NCBI GenBank assembly: GCA_944326265.1
Contig: CALVDE010000001.1
Span: 124,001-188,000, forward strand
Length of the DNA: 64,000 nucleotides
DNA from: an uncultured Bacteroidales bacterium
GTDB lineage: Bacteria; Bacteroidota; Bacteroidia; Bacteroidales; UBA932
Reading direction: 5' to 3'
The notes under the pieces are model-generated. The model was not told where the DNA came from, ran no database searches, and saw nothing but the letters and a program-made list of their open reading frames with translations. Positions 1 to 10,827 of this stretch are shown one piece after another. The translations under genes were made by a program, and so were the position numbers. Every line of letters begins with the position of its first letter. The first letter of the stretch is position 1.

Positions 1-1991
<1,991 letters not shown>

Positions 1992-2022
1992 ATCTTGGAA
2001 ATTCTTAATTGTCAAATACAAA

Positions 2023-5000
2023 CTAGTCTAATTTGATGCTCAGTCCGAGTCCGCGCAGCTCGTGCAGCAGCACGTTGAGTGACTCAGGTATGCCGGGAGC
2101 CGGCATCGGATCGCCCTTGACGATGGCCTCGTAGGCGCGTGAGCGGCCTGTCACGTCATCGGACTTGATGGTGAGGATCTCCTGGAGGACATTGGATGCT
2201 CCGAATGCCTCGAGGGCCCATACCTCCATCTCTCCGAATCGCTGGCCTCCGAACTGTGCCTTACCTCCCAGAGGCTGCTGGGTGATGAGGGAGTAGGGAC
2301 CGATGGAGCGGGCGTGCATCTTGTCGTCCACCATGTGGCCGAGCTTGATCATGTAGATGACTCCGACTGTCGCGGGCTGGTCGAAGTACTCGCCGCTTCC
2401 TCCGTCGCGCAGGTATGTCTTTCCGTAGCGGGGCAGACCTGCCTTGTCGGTGTACTCGCATATCTGTTCGAGGGACGCTCCGTCGAAGATCGGGGTGCTG
2501 AACTTCAGGCCCAGCTCCTTGCCGGCCCAGCCGAGCACGGTCTCGTAGATCTGTCCCAGGTTCATACGCGAGGGCACACCCAGAGGGTTGAGGACGATGT
2601 CCACGGTGGTTCCGTCATCGAGGAAAGGCATGTCCTCGTCGCGGACTACCTTGGCCACGATACCCTTGTTACCGTGGCGGCCGGCCATCTTGTCACCGAC
2701 GCGGATCTTCCTCTTCTTGGCCACGTATACCTTGGCCAGCTGCATGATGCCTGAGGGAAGCTCGTCTCCTATCGTGACGTTGTACTTGATGCGCTTGAGT
2801 TCTGCGTCGTACTCCTTGTAGGCTATAAGATAGTTGTTGATGAGGGTCTTGATCTGGTTGTTGGCCGTCTTGTCAGAAGTCCATTTGGCCGGATTGACAT
2901 CCTCGTACTTGATGTTCTCGAGCATGGCTCGGGTGATGACGGTGCCCTTGGGTATGAGCTCTGTCTCGTAAAGATCCGAAATGCCGTTGCTCTTGTGGTC
3001 CTTCACCAGTACCATGAGCTTGTCGATGAAGAGCTTGCGCAGAGCAGTGGTCTTCTGTGTGAAGTCCTCCTCGGCTTTTACGAGCTCTTCCTTGGGTGCG
3101 CTCTTGCCTCTCTTGCCGGGCTCCTTGGCCACACGGGAGAAAAGCCTCTTGCCGATGATGGTTCCGGAGAGGGAAGGGGATGCCTTCAGGGATGCGTCCT
3201 TGACATCGCCGGCCTTGTCACCGAAGATGGCGCGCAGGAGTTTCTCCTCGGGTGAGGGGTCGCTCTCGCCCTTAGGAGTGATCTTACCGATGAGGATGTC
3301 ACCGGGCTCCACATGTGCGCCGACTCTTATGATACCGTGCTCGTCGAGGTCCTTGGTCGCGTCCTCGCTGACGTTGGGTATGTCCGAGGTGAGCTCTTCC
3401 ATTCCGCGCTTGGTGTCGCGGACTTCCATGATGTACTCGTCCACGTGGATGGATGTGAAGATGTCCTCGCGGAGAATCCTCTCTGAGAGGACGATGGCAT
3501 CCTCGAAGTTGTATCCTTTCCAGGGCATGAACGCTACCTTGAGGTTGCGTCCGAGGGCAAGTTCTCCGCCCTGTGTGGCGTATCCTTCTGTAAGTACCTG
3601 ACCGGCATGTACCTTGTCACCTCTGCGCACGATCGGCTTGAGGTGGATTGAGGTGCTCTGGTTGGTCTTGCGGTACAGGGGCAGACGGTATACCGTTACG
3701 TCGGGAGAGAAGCTTACGAACTTCTCGGCTTCTGTTCTGTCGTATTTAACGTGTATCTCGCGTGCATCGGCGAATACTACCTCACCGTCCCTTTCGGCCA
3801 CTACCTGAGTGCGTGAGTCGCGTACCACGGCTCTTTCCAGACCGGTACCTACGATAGGCGCCTCGGGCCTGATGACAGGCACGGCCTGGCGCATCATGTT
3901 CGATCCCATGAGGGCACGGTTGGCGTCGTCGTGCTCGAGGAACGGAATCAGGGATGCGGCGATCGATGCTATCTGGTTGGGGGCCACGTCCATGTAGTGA
4001 ACCTGCTCCTTGGTGACAACGGGGAAGTCTGCCTCGTGACGGCAGCTGATGCGCTCATCGAGCATGTTGCCCTCGTCGTCCAGGTTGACATTGGCCTGTG
4101 CCACCATCTTGTCCTCTTCTTCCTCCGCGCTCATGTAGACGCATCCTTCTGCGGACATGTCCACCTTGCCGTTCTCGACTTTCCGGTACGGAGTCTCGAT
4201 GAAGCCCAGGTCGTTGATCCTGGCGTAGACGCACAGCGAGGAGATAAGGCCGATGTTCGGTCCCTCAGGGGTCTCGATAGGGCAGAGACGGCCGTAGTGG
4301 GTGTAGTGAACGTCGCGCACCTCGAATCCTGCGCGGTCCCTCGACAGACCTCCCGGACCGAGGGCTGACAGACGGCGCTTGTGTGTCATCTCGGCCAGAG
4401 GATTGGTCTGGTCCATGAACTGCGACAGCTGGCTGGTGCCGAAGAACGAGTTGATGACCGATGCGAGTGTCTTGGCGTTGATGAGGTCGGTGGGAACGAA
4501 CACCTCGTTGTCCCTGACGTTCATCCTCTCGCGGATGGTGCGGGCCATACGGGTGAGACCGACGCTGAACTGGTTGGCCAGCTGCTCGCCGACAGTCCTG
4601 ATACGGCGGTTGCTCAGATGGTCGATATCGTCAATGGCTGCCTTATTGTTGATCAGCTGGATGAGATACTTGATGATCTCTATGATGTCCTGCTTCGTAA
4701 GTACCCTGACATCCGCCGGAGTCGTCAGACCCAGCTTCCTGTTGAGACGGTAACGTCCCACCTCTCCGAGGTCGTAGCGCTTGTCGGAGAAGAACAGCTT
4801 GTCGATGACGTCGCGGGCCGTGGCCTCGTCAGGCGGTTCGGAGTTGCGCAGCTGTCTGTAGGTGTAGAAGACGGCCTCTTTCTCGGAGTTGCAGACATCT
4901 TTCTGGAGTGTATTGAAGATGATCGTGTAGTCGCTCAGGTCCACGTCGTCCCGGTGGAGGAGGATCGTGCTTACGCCGGCGTCGATAATGTCATCTATGT

Positions 5001-5841
5001 TGTTCTCGTCGAGGATCGTCTCGCGGTCCACGACTATCTGGTTCCTCTCGATGTAGACAACCTCTCCGGTGTCCTCGTCCACAAAGTCCTCGTTCCATGT
5101 CTTGAGGACGCGGGCGGCGAGTTTGGAACCGATATTCTTCGTAAGTTCTTCCTTGGTGGCCTGCACCTCACGTGCAAGTCCGAATATGTCGAGAATTTCC
5201 TTATCGCTCTCGAATCCGATGGCCCTGAGCAGAGTGGTTACAGGGAGTTTCTTCTTGCGGTCGATGTACGCGTACATGACATTGTTGATGTCTGTGGCGA
5301 ACTCGATCCACGAGCCTTTGAAGGGGATGATCCTTGCCGAGTAGAGCTTGGTTCCGTTGGCGTGGATGCTCTGTCCGAAGAAAACACCGGGAGAACGGTG
5401 CAGCTGCGATACGATGATGCGCTCGGAGCCGTTGATTACGAATGTGCCTCTCTCGGTCATGTAGGGTATGGTGCCGAGATACACATCCTGAATCGAGGTG
5501 TCGAAGTCCTCGTGCTCCGGGTCAGTGCAGTACAGTTTGAGCTTGGCCTTGAGAGGCACGCTGTATGTCAGTCCCCTGTCCAGACACTCGTCCACCGAAT
5601 ACCTTGGAGGGTCGATGAAGTAGTCTACGAATTCGAGGACGAAGTTGTTCCTTGTATCGGTGATGGGGAAGATATCCTGGAATACTTTGAACAGTCCTTC
5701 ATTGCGGCGGTTTTCAGGTGTAGTATCCAGCTGAAAGAAATCCTTGAAAGGCTTCAGCTGGACCTCCAGGAAATCGGGATATTCGAGGAGTGTCTTGGAA
5801 GATGCGAAAGAAATTCGCTGATTTTTAAGGTTTTGCGCCAT
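2023..5841 (-). CDS. rpoB: RNA polymerase subunit beta
   Basis: The beta subunit forms one pincer of RNA polymerase and contains the rifamycin pocket. The protein is 1272 residues and starts [10 protein letters not shown]; length fits Bacteroidetes RpoB. The rifampicin cluster at about residues 465-500 reads [20 protein letters not shown] followed by LSALGPGGL, so the residues usually changed in resistant mutants (the Gln, Asp, His and Ser equivalents of E. coli 513, 516, 526 and 531) are wild type. The C-terminal clamp segment with [15 protein letters not shown] is present. A strong hairpin with T tracts lies between this gene and rplL upstream (see terminator at 5870), so rpoBC expression is probably set by read-through. 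No promoter could be recognised in the 104-base gap. Confidence 0.99.
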   Translation of the reverse strand: MAQNLKNQRISFASSKTLLEYPDFLEVQLKPFKDFFQLDTTPENRRNEGLFKVFQDIFPITDTRNNFVLEFVDYFIDPPRYSVDECLDRGLTYSVPLKAKLKLYCTDPEHEDFDTSIQDVYLGTIPYMTERGTFVINGSERIIVSQLHRSPGVFFGQSIHANGTKLYSARIIPFKGSWIEFATDINNVMYAYIDRKKKLPVTTLLRAIGFESDKEILDIFGLAREVQATKEELTKNIGSKLAARVLKTWNEDFVDEDTGEVVYIERNQIVVDRETILDENNIDDIIDAGVSTILLHRDDVDLSDYTIIFNTLQKDVCNSEKEAVFYTYRQLRNSEPPDEATARDVIDKLFFSDKRYDLGEVGRYRLNRKLGLTTPADVRVLTKQDIIEIIKYLIQLINNKAAIDDIDHLSNRRIRTVGEQLANQFSVGLTRMARTIRERMNVRDNEVFVPTDLINAKTLASVINSFFGTSQLSQFMDQTNPLAEMTHKRRLSALGPGGLSRDRAGFEVRDVHYTHYGRLCPIETPEGPNIGLISSLCVYARINDLGFIETPYRKVENGKVDMSAEGCVYMSAEEEEDKMVAQANVNLDDEGNMLDERISCRHEADFPVVTKEQVHYMDVAPNQIASIAASLIPFLEHDDANRALMGSNMMRQAVPVIRPEAPIVGTGLERAVVRDSRTQVVAERDGEVVFADAREIHVKYDRTEAEKFVSFSPDVTVYRLPLYRKTNQSTSIHLKPIVRRGDKVHAGQVLTEGYATQGGELALGRNLKVAFMPWKGYNFEDAIVLSERILREDIFTSIHVDEYIMEVRDTKRGMEELTSDIPNVSEDATKDLDEHGIIRVGAHVEPGDILIGKITPKGESDPSPEEKLLRAIFGDKAGDVKDASLKASPSLSGTIIGKRLFSRVAKEPGKRGKSAPKEELVKAEEDFTQKTTALRKLFIDKLMVLVKDHKSNGISDLYETELIPKGTVITRAMLENIKYEDVNPAKWTSDKTANNQIKTLINNYLIAYKEYDAELKRIKYNVTIGDELPSGIMQLAKVYVAKKRKIRVGDKMAGRHGNKGIVAKVVRDEDMPFLDDGTTVDIVLNPLGVPSRMNLGQIYETVLGWAGKELGLKFSTPIFDGASLEQICEYTDKAGLPRYGKTYLRDGGSGEYFDQPATVGVIYMIKLGHMVDDKMHARSIGPYSLITQQPLGGKAQFGGQRFGEMEVWALEAFGASNVLQEILTIKSDDVTGRSRAYEAIVKGDPMPAPGIPESLNVLLHELRGLGLSIKLD

Positions 5842-5869
5842 TGTGTCCGGTATTGTTGAAGATAAACTT

Positions 5870-5914
5870 AAAAAAACGACAAAAAGGTTTAGAGTCCTGG
5901 GTGGACTCTAAACC
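5870..5914 (-). terminator. Attenuator-like intrinsic terminator between rplL and rpoB
   Basis: On the minus strand a perfect 12-bp stem (GGTTTAGAGTCC paired with GGACTCTAAACC, 5886-5914, 5-base loop) is followed by TTTTTGTCGTTTTTTT (5885-5870). This has the form of a rho-independent terminator inside an operon whose downstream genes rpoB and rpoC are essential. In E. coli a partial terminator at the same place reduces rpoBC transcription relative to the ribosomal protein genes; the same role is inferred here. Confidence 0.85.
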
Positions 5915-5945
5915 TGAATTTTCCCGTCAGCGGGATTGAGTATGT

Positions 5946-6323
5946 TTATTTAACTTCAACTTCTCCGCCGGCTTCTTCGAGTTGTGCTTTTACCTGTTCA
6001 GCTTCAGCTTTGGATACTTTCTCCTTTACAGGAGCGGGAACCTTGTCAACAAGCTCCTTAGCCTCTTTCAGTCCGAGACCGGTGATCTCCTTAACGACCT
6101 TCACGATCTGGAGCTTGGCCTGGCCGGCTGAGGTCAGGATAACGTCGAACTGAGTCTGCTCAGCCTCGGCTGCGGCACCGCCGGCTGCGGGAGCTGCTAC
6201 TGCAACTGCTGCAGCTGCTGCAGGCTCGATTCCATATTCTTCCTTCAGTACCTGTGCGAGTTCCTGAACTTCTTTAACTGTGAGGTTAACTAATTCTTCC
6301 GCAAATTTTTTGATATCTGCCAT
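5946..6323 (-). CDS. rplL: 50S ribosomal protein L7/L12
   Basis: L7/L12 is the multicopy stalk protein that recruits translational GTPases to the ribosome. The 125-residue protein has the expected three parts: an N-terminal dimerisation helix ([20 protein letters not shown]), an Ala/Gly-rich hinge at about residues 33-52, and the C-terminal factor-binding domain with the conserved [15 protein letters not shown] segment. It follows rplJ by 35 bases, which is the usual stalk-gene pairing, and precedes the attenuator-like hairpin and rpoB. Confidence 0.98.
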   Translation of the reverse strand: MADIKKFAEELVNLTVKEVQELAQVLKEEYGIEPAAAAAVAVAAPAAGGAAAEAEQTQFDVILTSAGQAKLQIVKVVKEITGLGLKEAKELVDKVPAPVKEKVSKAEAEQVKAQLEEAGGEVEVK

Positions 6324-6358
6324 GATTTCTAATTATTAAATTGTTTGTTTTTTTATTA

Positions 6359-6883
6359 TTACTCTTTTTCCGATAAGGTCTTGACCAGTCCTGCGACTTT
6401 TCCGCCGGCAGAAGCCTGCAGAGCGGAGATAACGTTGCGTGCAGGAGACTGCAGCAGACCGATGATGTCACCGATGAGTTCCTCACGGGACTTGATGTTG
6501 ACGAGAACTTCGAGATTCTCGGCGCCGATATAGGCGCAATCCTGAACATACGCACCCTTCAGCACCGGTTTGCCCATTTTCTCACCGTATTCCTTGATGA
6601 GCTTGGCAGGGGCGTTGGGGGTAGTGGTGAACATAATTGCGGAAGAACCTTCCATGATGGGCTTCACGGCCTCCACTGCCTGACCCTCGATCTTCTCGAG
6701 TGCCTTGATGAACAGTGTGTTCTTGACGACCATCAGCTTGATCTCCTTCTCGAAGCAAGCCCTGCGGAGCGCAGTTGTATTTTCCGCGTTGAGTCCCGAA
6801 ATGTCAGTTACATAGAAATTGGGAGTCTCAGAAAGCTGTGATGCTACCTGATCGATTATCTGTGCTTTTTCCTCTTTTCTCAT
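6359..6883 (-). CDS. rplJ: 50S ribosomal protein L10
   Basis: L10 anchors the L7/L12 dimers to the ribosome and in many bacteria represses its own operon by binding the mRNA leader. I place the start at ATG 6883 (MRKEEKAQIIDQ, 174 residues); an in-frame TTG nine bases upstream is possible but gives a non-family MSI extension. The N-terminal RNA-binding domain and the C-terminal helix that binds L7/L12 are recognisable. The gap to rplA is only 14 bases, so there is no room for the long L10 leader seen directly upstream of rplJ in many other bacteria. Confidence 0.97.
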   Translation of the reverse strand: MRKEEKAQIIDQVASQLSETPNFYVTDISGLNAENTTALRRACFEKEIKLMVVKNTLFIKALEKIEGQAVEAVKPIMEGSSAIMFTTTPNAPAKLIKEYGEKMGKPVLKGAYVQDCAYIGAENLEVLVNIKSREELIGDIIGLLQSPARNVISALQASAGGKVAGLVKTLSEKE

Positions 6884-6897
6884 GATACTCAAGTTAT

Positions 6898-7599
6898 TTA
6901 TTCAGCAGCACTGAAAGTTTTGGAATCTATGCATATACCGGGGCTCATAGTGGAAGAGATGAATACACTCTTCACGTATGTTCCTTTCAGGGACTGAGGC
7001 TTCAGTTTGAGGATGGTGTTGAGAAGCTCAAGGGAGTTCTCGGCCAGCTGCTCGGCAGTGAAGGACACCTTGCCTACTGCGGCGTGGATGATACCGGTCT
7101 TGTCAACCTTGAAGTCGATCTTACCGGCCTTCACTTCCTTCACGGCTTTGCCTATTTCCATGGTCACTGTACCTGTCTTGGGGTTGGGCATCAGGCCGCG
7201 CGGTCCGAGAATACGTCCGAGCGCTCCGACCTTACCCATCACAGAGGGAGTACAGATAATCACGTCGACGTCTGTCCAGCCGCCTTTGATCTTCTCTACG
7301 AACTCGTCCAGACCGACATAGTCAGCGCCGGCCTCGCGGGCTTCGTTCTCCTTATCGGGGGTACACAAAACAAGTACGCGGGTTACCTTTCCTGTTCCAT
7401 GCGGAAGAGTCACAACGCCACGTACCATCTGGTTGGCCTTGCGGGGGTCAACACCGAGACGTACTGCCAGATCCACGGATGCATCAAACTTGGCGTAGTT
7501 GGTATCCTTTACCAGTCTGCATGCTTCCAGGAGTCTGTACTGCTTCCCGTTGTCAACCTTCTCTTCGGCTATCTTCTGGTTTTTAGTCAATTTACTCAT
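6898..7599 (-). CDS. rplA: 50S ribosomal protein L1
   Basis: L1 forms the mobile stalk at the tRNA exit site of the 50S subunit. The protein has 233 residues, matching the family. Signature segments seen include [13 protein letters not shown] near residue 50 and [19 protein letters not shown] near residue 130, the classic L1 motif. It sits 9 bases after rplK, in the conserved rplK-rplA-rplJ-rplL order. No oddities were noticed. Confidence 0.98.
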   Translation of the reverse strand: MSKLTKNQKIAEEKVDNGKQYRLLEACRLVKDTNYAKFDASVDLAVRLGVDPRKANQMVRGVVTLPHGTGKVTRVLVLCTPDKENEAREAGADYVGLDEFVEKIKGGWTDVDVIICTPSVMGKVGALGRILGPRGLMPNPKTGTVTMEIGKAVKEVKAGKIDFKVDKTGIIHAAVGKVSFTAEQLAENSLELLNTILKLKPQSLKGTYVKSVFISSTMSPGICIDSKTFSAAE

Positions 7600-7608
7600 A
7601 GCGTGCGA

Positions 7609-8055
7609 TTATTTTATGTCTTCAGGAAATGTACCAGTTACTGTAACGCCCATGCTCCTTGCTGTACCGGCTACCATCTTCATGGCAGACTTGAGGGTAA
7701 ATGCATTCATGTCAGGCATCTTGTCCTGAGCGATGGCCTTTACCTGGTCCCAGGTGAGGGAGCCTACCTTGCTGCGGTTAGGCTCTGCGGAGCCCTTGGC
7801 AATCTTGGCTGCCTCCTTGATCTGCACTGCAACAGGAGGCTGCTTTACAACGAATGTAAAAGACTTATCGCTGTAGACTGTAATAATTACAGGCAGCACC
7901 TTTCCGGCTTTGTCCTGAGTACGGGCATTGAATTGTTTGCAGAAATCCATGATGTTCACACCCTTCGAACCGAGGGCCGGTCCTACCGGAGGTGAGGGAT
8001 TCGCGGCACCGCCTTTTATCTGCAATTTAATAAATGCGGCAATTTCTTTAGCCAT
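7609..8055 (-). CDS. rplK: 50S ribosomal protein L11
   Basis: L11 binds the GTPase-associated region of 23S rRNA together with L10 and the L7/L12 stalk. The 148-residue protein starts [20 protein letters not shown], carries the proline-rich N-terminal [15 protein letters not shown] signature (target region of thiopeptide antibiotics) and the C-terminal rRNA-binding domain with [14 protein letters not shown]. It follows nusG by 14 bases. Confidence 0.98.
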   Translation of the reverse strand: MAKEIAAFIKLQIKGGAANPSPPVGPALGSKGVNIMDFCKQFNARTQDKAGKVLPVIITVYSDKSFTFVVKQPPVAVQIKEAAKIAKGSAEPNRSKVGSLTWDQVKAIAQDKMPDMNAFTLKSAMKMVAGTARSMGVTVTGTFPEDIK

Positions 8056-8069
8056 AATTACTACTTGAT

Positions 8070-8624
8070 TTATTCTTTAACTACTTGAACGAAATTCAGT
8101 TCCAAAAGGGTCTTACGTCCGAAGATCTTGACCATTACCTTGAGTTTCCTCTTGTCCTGGAGAATCTCCTCAATAGTTCCGTCAAAGCCGTTGAAAGGTC
8201 CGTCTGTGATCTTCACGGCCTCGCCGATAACAAACGAGGTTACGTTCTCCTCATCCTGCTCGAGCTGCTCGTCCACTATTCCGAGTATGCGGTTGATCTC
8301 CGACGGTCTGAGAGGGATGGGCTCTTTGTCCTTGCCCTGTCTTTCTGTCAGGAATCCGGATACATGCGGAATGTTGCGGATAATGTGCTGCAGCTCACCG
8401 GTCAGATGAGCCTCGATAAGAATGTAGCCCGGAAAGAAAATACTTTCCTTGCTTACTTTCTTGCCGTTTCTCACCTGGTAGATTTTTTCCGTAGGAATGA
8501 GAATCTGTGAGACATAATGATCGAGACCGAGAGCTTTGATCTCGTTCTCGATATATTCCTTCGCTTTCTTCTCCTTACCTCCGGCTACCCGGATGACGTA
8601 CCATTTCTTCTCAAGCTCAGCCAT
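8070..8624 (-). CDS. nusG: Transcription termination/antitermination factor NusG
   Basis: NusG binds RNA polymerase through its NGN domain and couples it to Rho or ribosomal protein S10 through its KOW domain. This 184-residue protein has the NGN core ([20 protein letters not shown] at residues 6-25, then [10 protein letters not shown] near residue 65) and a C-terminal KOW domain ([18 protein letters not shown]). It is the housekeeping copy, 4 bases after secE; a second, shorter NusG-like protein of UpxY type is encoded at 45409-45930. Confidence 0.97.
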   Translation of the reverse strand: MAELEKKWYVIRVAGGKEKKAKEYIENEIKALGLDHYVSQILIPTEKIYQVRNGKKVSKESIFFPGYILIEAHLTGELQHIIRNIPHVSGFLTERQGKDKEPIPLRPSEINRILGIVDEQLEQDEENVTSFVIGEAVKITDGPFNGFDGTIEEILQDKRKLKVMVKIFGRKTLLELNFVQVVKE

Positions 8625-8628
8625 TGCC

Positions 8629-8823
8629 TTAGTATAATAAGTTATAGATCGTGGTCATCAGATGTCTGAACACGAAGTCCATAAGGAATATTATCGCAGC
8701 GAGGATGACCGAAGCCACCATCACGACGATAGCCGAACTCTGAAGCTGGTTCCATGACGGCCAGCTGACCTTTTGGGTCAGTTCCTTGTACGACTCTTTG
8801 AAGTAAACTGAAATTCTGCTCAT
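8629..8823 (-). CDS. secE: Protein translocase subunit SecE
   Basis: SecE clamps the SecY channel in the inner membrane. The 64-residue protein is the short single-span form: a basic amphipathic N-terminus (YFKESYKELTQKVSWPSWNQ) including the conserved VSWPS segment, then one transmembrane helix (about residues 29-50). It is placed between tRNA-Trp and nusG, the usual bacterial context. Confidence 0.95.
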   Translation of the reverse strand: MSRISVYFKESYKELTQKVSWPSWNQLQSSAIVVMVASVILAAIIFLMDFVFRHLMTTIYNLLY

Positions 8824-8879
8824 TTTTTAATGTTTGTCGGCTTTTGGCCGGAAGCTTGCCTGGAGCCGTCGTTAAAATG

Positions 8880-8899
8880 CCGGGCCCGTAACTGCCCGG
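8880..8899 (-). other. GC-rich hairpin just after tRNA-Trp
   Basis: The 83 bases between tRNA-Trp and secE contain a 6-bp GC stem (CCGGGC paired with GCCCGG) that starts about seven bases beyond the tRNA 3' end on the minus strand and is followed by ATTTTAA. It could help 3' processing of the tRNA or act as a weak terminator. A second small stem (CGGC-CAAAA-GCCG) lies closer to secE. Confidence 0.35.
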
Positions 8900-8906
8900 T
8901 ATCTTG

Positions 8907-8977
8907 CAGGGACAGAGCGATTCGAACGCCCATCAACGGTTTTGGAGACCGCTATTCTACCCTTGAACTATGTCCCT
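8907..8977 (-). tRNA. trnW: tRNA-Trp (anticodon CCA)
   Basis: A full cloverleaf can be drawn on the minus strand: acceptor AGGGACA paired with TGTCCCT, D arm, anticodon stem-loop GCGGT-CTCCAAA-ACCGT with anticodon CCA, and a T arm with TTCGAAT. The discriminator base is G, as expected for tryptophan tRNA; CCA is not encoded. It lies between tuf and secE. Confidence 0.95.
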
Positions 8978-8981
8978 TTTT

Positions 8982-9008
8982 AAAAAGGGGGCCGAGTAGA
9001 AGGCCCCC
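8982..9008 (-). terminator. Intrinsic terminator downstream of tuf
   Basis: On the minus strand GGGGGCC pairs with GGCCCCC (8987-9008, 8-base loop) and is followed immediately by TTTTTAAAAA. It lies 27 bases after the tuf stop codon and 5 bases before the 5' end of tRNA-Trp. It should separate, fully or partly, the tRNA-tuf transcript from tRNA-Trp-secE-nusG and the ribosomal protein genes. Confidence 0.85.
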
Positions 9009-9035
9009 TTGTATTTGAAATCTCGTGTGAGAGGA

Positions 9036-10223
9036 TTACTCGAGGATAGCGGTAACCTGACCCGATCCGACTGTACGGCCGCCCTCACGGATGGCGAAGC
9101 GGAGTCCCTCGTTGATAGCTACAGGGTAGATGAGCTCTACGGTGATCTCTACGTTGTCGCCAGGCATAACCATCTCAGTTCCTTCAGGGAGAGTGATCTC
9201 ACCTGTGATATCCAGTGTACGGATGAAGAACTGGGGACGATATTTGTTGTGGAAAGGAGTGTGACGGCCACCCTCATCTTTCTTCAGCACGTAGATAGCG
9301 GCTTTGAATCTCTTGTGAGGAGTGATGGTACCGGGATGAGCGATAACCTGACCTCTCTTGATCTCCTTCTTGTCAATACCACGGAGGAGCAGACCTACGT
9401 TGTCTCCTGCCTCACCCTCATCGAGGATCTTGCGGAACATCTCGACACCTGTAACGACTGACTTCTTGGGCTCCTCACCGAGACCGATAATCTGAACCTC
9501 GTCACCGACCTTAACGATACCGGTCTCAATACGTCCGGTAGCAACGGTTCCACGACCGGTGATGGAGAAGATATCCTCGATAGGCATCAGGAAAGGCTTC
9601 TCGTTGTCACGAACAGGCAGGGGGATGTACTCGTCCACTGCGTTCATCAGTTCCATAACCTTCTCAACCCACTTGGGCTCACCGTTGAGGGCACCGAGAG
9701 CGGAACCTGCGATAACGGGTGCGTTGTCACCGTCGAAGCCGTAGAAGCTCAGAAGCTCGCGGACCTCCATCTCAACGAGCTCGATCATCTCGGGATCGTC
9801 AACAATATCAACTTTGTTCAGGAACACAACGATTCTAGGCACGTTCACCTGACGGGCGAGCAGGATGTGCTCACGGGTCTGGGGCATAGGACCGTCAGTA
9901 GCTGCAACTACGAGGATGGCACCGTCCATCTGGGCAGCACCGGTAACCATGTTCTTCACATAGTCGGCGTGGCCCGGGCAGTCTACGTGTGCGTAGTGAC
10001 GGGTCTCTGTCTGATACTCAATATGGGCAGTATTAATGGTGATACCACGTTCCTTCTCCTCAGGAGCGTTGTCGATGGAATCGAAAGAGCGGACCTCGGA
10101 GAGTCCTTTCTCAGCCAGAACTTTGGTGATGGCTGCGGTCAGAGTAGTTTTACCGTGGTCAACGTGGCCGATAGTACCAATGTTAACGTGCGGCTTGTCC
10201 CTTTTGAAAGTTTCTTTTGCCAT
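9036..10223 (-). CDS. tuf: Elongation factor Tu
   Basis: EF-Tu delivers aminoacyl-tRNA to the ribosomal A site. The 395-residue protein has all GTPase motifs: GHVDHGKTT (P-loop, residues 19-27), DCPGH (G3, about residue 81), NKVD (G4, about residue 136) and the SAL motif (G5). Domains II and III are complete and it ends [10 protein letters not shown]. It follows the four-tRNA cluster, as tufB does in E. coli, and is bounded downstream by a strong terminator. No second tuf gene is in this window. Confidence 0.99.
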   Translation of the reverse strand: MAKETFKRDKPHVNIGTIGHVDHGKTTLTAAITKVLAEKGLSEVRSFDSIDNAPEEKERGITINTAHIEYQTETRHYAHVDCPGHADYVKNMVTGAAQMDGAILVVAATDGPMPQTREHILLARQVNVPRIVVFLNKVDIVDDPEMIELVEMEVRELLSFYGFDGDNAPVIAGSALGALNGEPKWVEKVMELMNAVDEYIPLPVRDNEKPFLMPIEDIFSITGRGTVATGRIETGIVKVGDEVQIIGLGEEPKKSVVTGVEMFRKILDEGEAGDNVGLLLRGIDKKEIKRGQVIAHPGTITPHKRFKAAIYVLKKDEGGRHTPFHNKYRPQFFIRTLDITGEITLPEGTEMVMPGDNVEITVELIYPVAINEGLRFAIREGGRTVGSGQVTAILE

Positions 10224-10251
10224 AATGTCTGATTTAATGTAATTAAAATTG

Positions 10252-10323
10252 AGCCGGTGATGAGATTTGAACTCATGACCTCTTCCTTACCAAGGAAGCG
10301 CTCTACCCCTGAGCTACACTGGC
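10252..10323 (-). tRNA. trnT: tRNA-Thr (anticodon GGT)
   Basis: The cloverleaf on the minus strand has acceptor arms GCCAGTG and CACCGGC, an anticodon stem-loop CTTCC-TTGGTAA-GGAAG giving anticodon GGT, and a T arm with TTCAAAT. The fourth acceptor pair is A opposite C, a mismatch in an otherwise perfect molecule. The discriminator base is T. It is the last tRNA before tuf, 28 bases upstream of its start codon. Confidence 0.93.
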
Positions 10324-10330
10324 TTTTTAG

Positions 10331-10403
10331 AGCGGAAGACGAGGTTCGAACCCGCGACCCTCAGCTTGGAAGGCTGATGCTCTACCAACTGAGCTACTTC
10401 CGC
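10331..10403 (-). tRNA. trnG: tRNA-Gly (anticodon TCC)
   Basis: On the minus strand GCGGAAG pairs perfectly with CTTCCGC, the anticodon stem-loop is CAGCC-TTCCAAG-type with anticodon TCC, and the T loop reads TTCGAAC. The discriminator base is T, the usual glycine identity base. It is separated from tRNA-Thr(GGT) by seven bases. Confidence 0.95.
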
Positions 10404-10573
10404 CTTTTTCGTTTTGAAGGGGCATCTTCTGCGTTACTGCTCGTCGCTCGCATCCTCATTTACACAAGTAAACTCCGGTGCTCTCTCCTCACGTTCCTTG
10501 AATCTACCCCTTCAAAAACGAAAAACCTCTCGTTCATTCGGGGCATCTTCTGCGATGCCTCTTCGTGTATGTG
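10404..10573 (-). repeat. 170-base spacer with inverted and direct repeats inside the tRNA operon
   Basis: The spacer between tRNA-Tyr and tRNA-Gly is far longer than the other tRNA gaps (7-33 bases). Its ends carry inverted arms, TTTTTCGTTTTGAAGGGG at 10405-10422 and CCCCTTCAAAAACGAAAAA at 10507-10525, which pair with one bulged base. A 15-base direct repeat GGGGCATCTTCTGCG occurs at 10419-10433 and 10540-10554; the second copy can fold as GGCATC-TTCTGC-GATGCC. A small stem TTTAC-ACAA-GTAAA lies at 10459-10472. There is no coding potential. It looks like a repeat-element insertion or processing structure transcribed with the tRNAs. Confidence 0.6.
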
Positions 10574-10656
10574 TGGGGAGAGAAGGATTCGAACCTCCGA
10601 AGGCGTGCGCCAGCAGATTTACAGTCTGCCCCAGTTGGCCACTTTGGTATCTCCCC
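10574..10656 (-). tRNA. trnY: tRNA-Tyr (anticodon GTA)
   Basis: The 83-base type II tRNA has acceptor GGGGAGA paired with TCTCCCC, an anticodon stem-loop CAGA-CTGTAAA-TCTG with anticodon GTA, a long variable arm (GCTGGCGCACGCC region) and a T loop TTCGAAT. The discriminator base is A, as expected for tyrosine. Confidence 0.96.
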
Positions 10657-10689
10657 ATATTTGTAAAGTACTTAATTCAAGGAACTTTG

Positions 10690-10763
10690 AGCCGATAGAG
10701 GGATTCGAACCCACGACCCGCTGATTACAAATCAGCTGCTCTGGCCAACTGAGCTATATCGGC
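10690..10763 (-). tRNA. trnT: tRNA-Thr (anticodon TGT)
   Basis: The cloverleaf on the minus strand has acceptor GCCGATA paired with TATCGGC, an anticodon stem-loop CTGAT-TTGTAA-TCAG with anticodon TGT, and T loop TTCGAAT. It is the first gene after the promoter at 10784-10815, so the transcript order is Thr(TGT), Tyr, Gly, Thr(GGT), tuf, the same order as thrU-tyrU-glyT-thrT-tufB of E. coli. Confidence 0.95.
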
Positions 10764-10783
10764 AGCGCTTATTTTTGGGACTG

Positions 10784-10815
10784 CAAAGATATAGCTTTTA
10801 TTAAAAAAAGCAAAA
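10784..10815 (-). promoter_or_regulatory. Promoter of the tRNA-tuf operon
   Basis: On the minus strand TATCTTTG (10791-10784) matches the Bacteroidetes -7 consensus TAnnTTTG and is preceded by TTTTG (10815-10811) with a 19-base spacer. It lies 20 bases before the first tRNA and immediately downstream of the dxs stop codon. Confidence 0.85.
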
Positions 10816-10827
10816 GAATTTTAAAAA

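Noticed and set aside
4381-5859. 492-codon open frame on the plus strand opposite rpoB
   Set aside because: It lies wholly antisense to rpoB, its protein has no recognisable domain, and such frames are expected opposite GC-rich genes with strong codon bias.
6884-6892. TTG start for rplJ nine bases upstream
   Set aside because: The ATG at 6883 gives the family N-terminus MRKEEK; the TTG adds three non-conserved residues and lies 6 bases from the rplA stop.
10257-10724. 155-codon frame across the tRNA cluster
   Set aside because: It runs through three tRNA genes on the opposite strand; the coding appearance is accidental.
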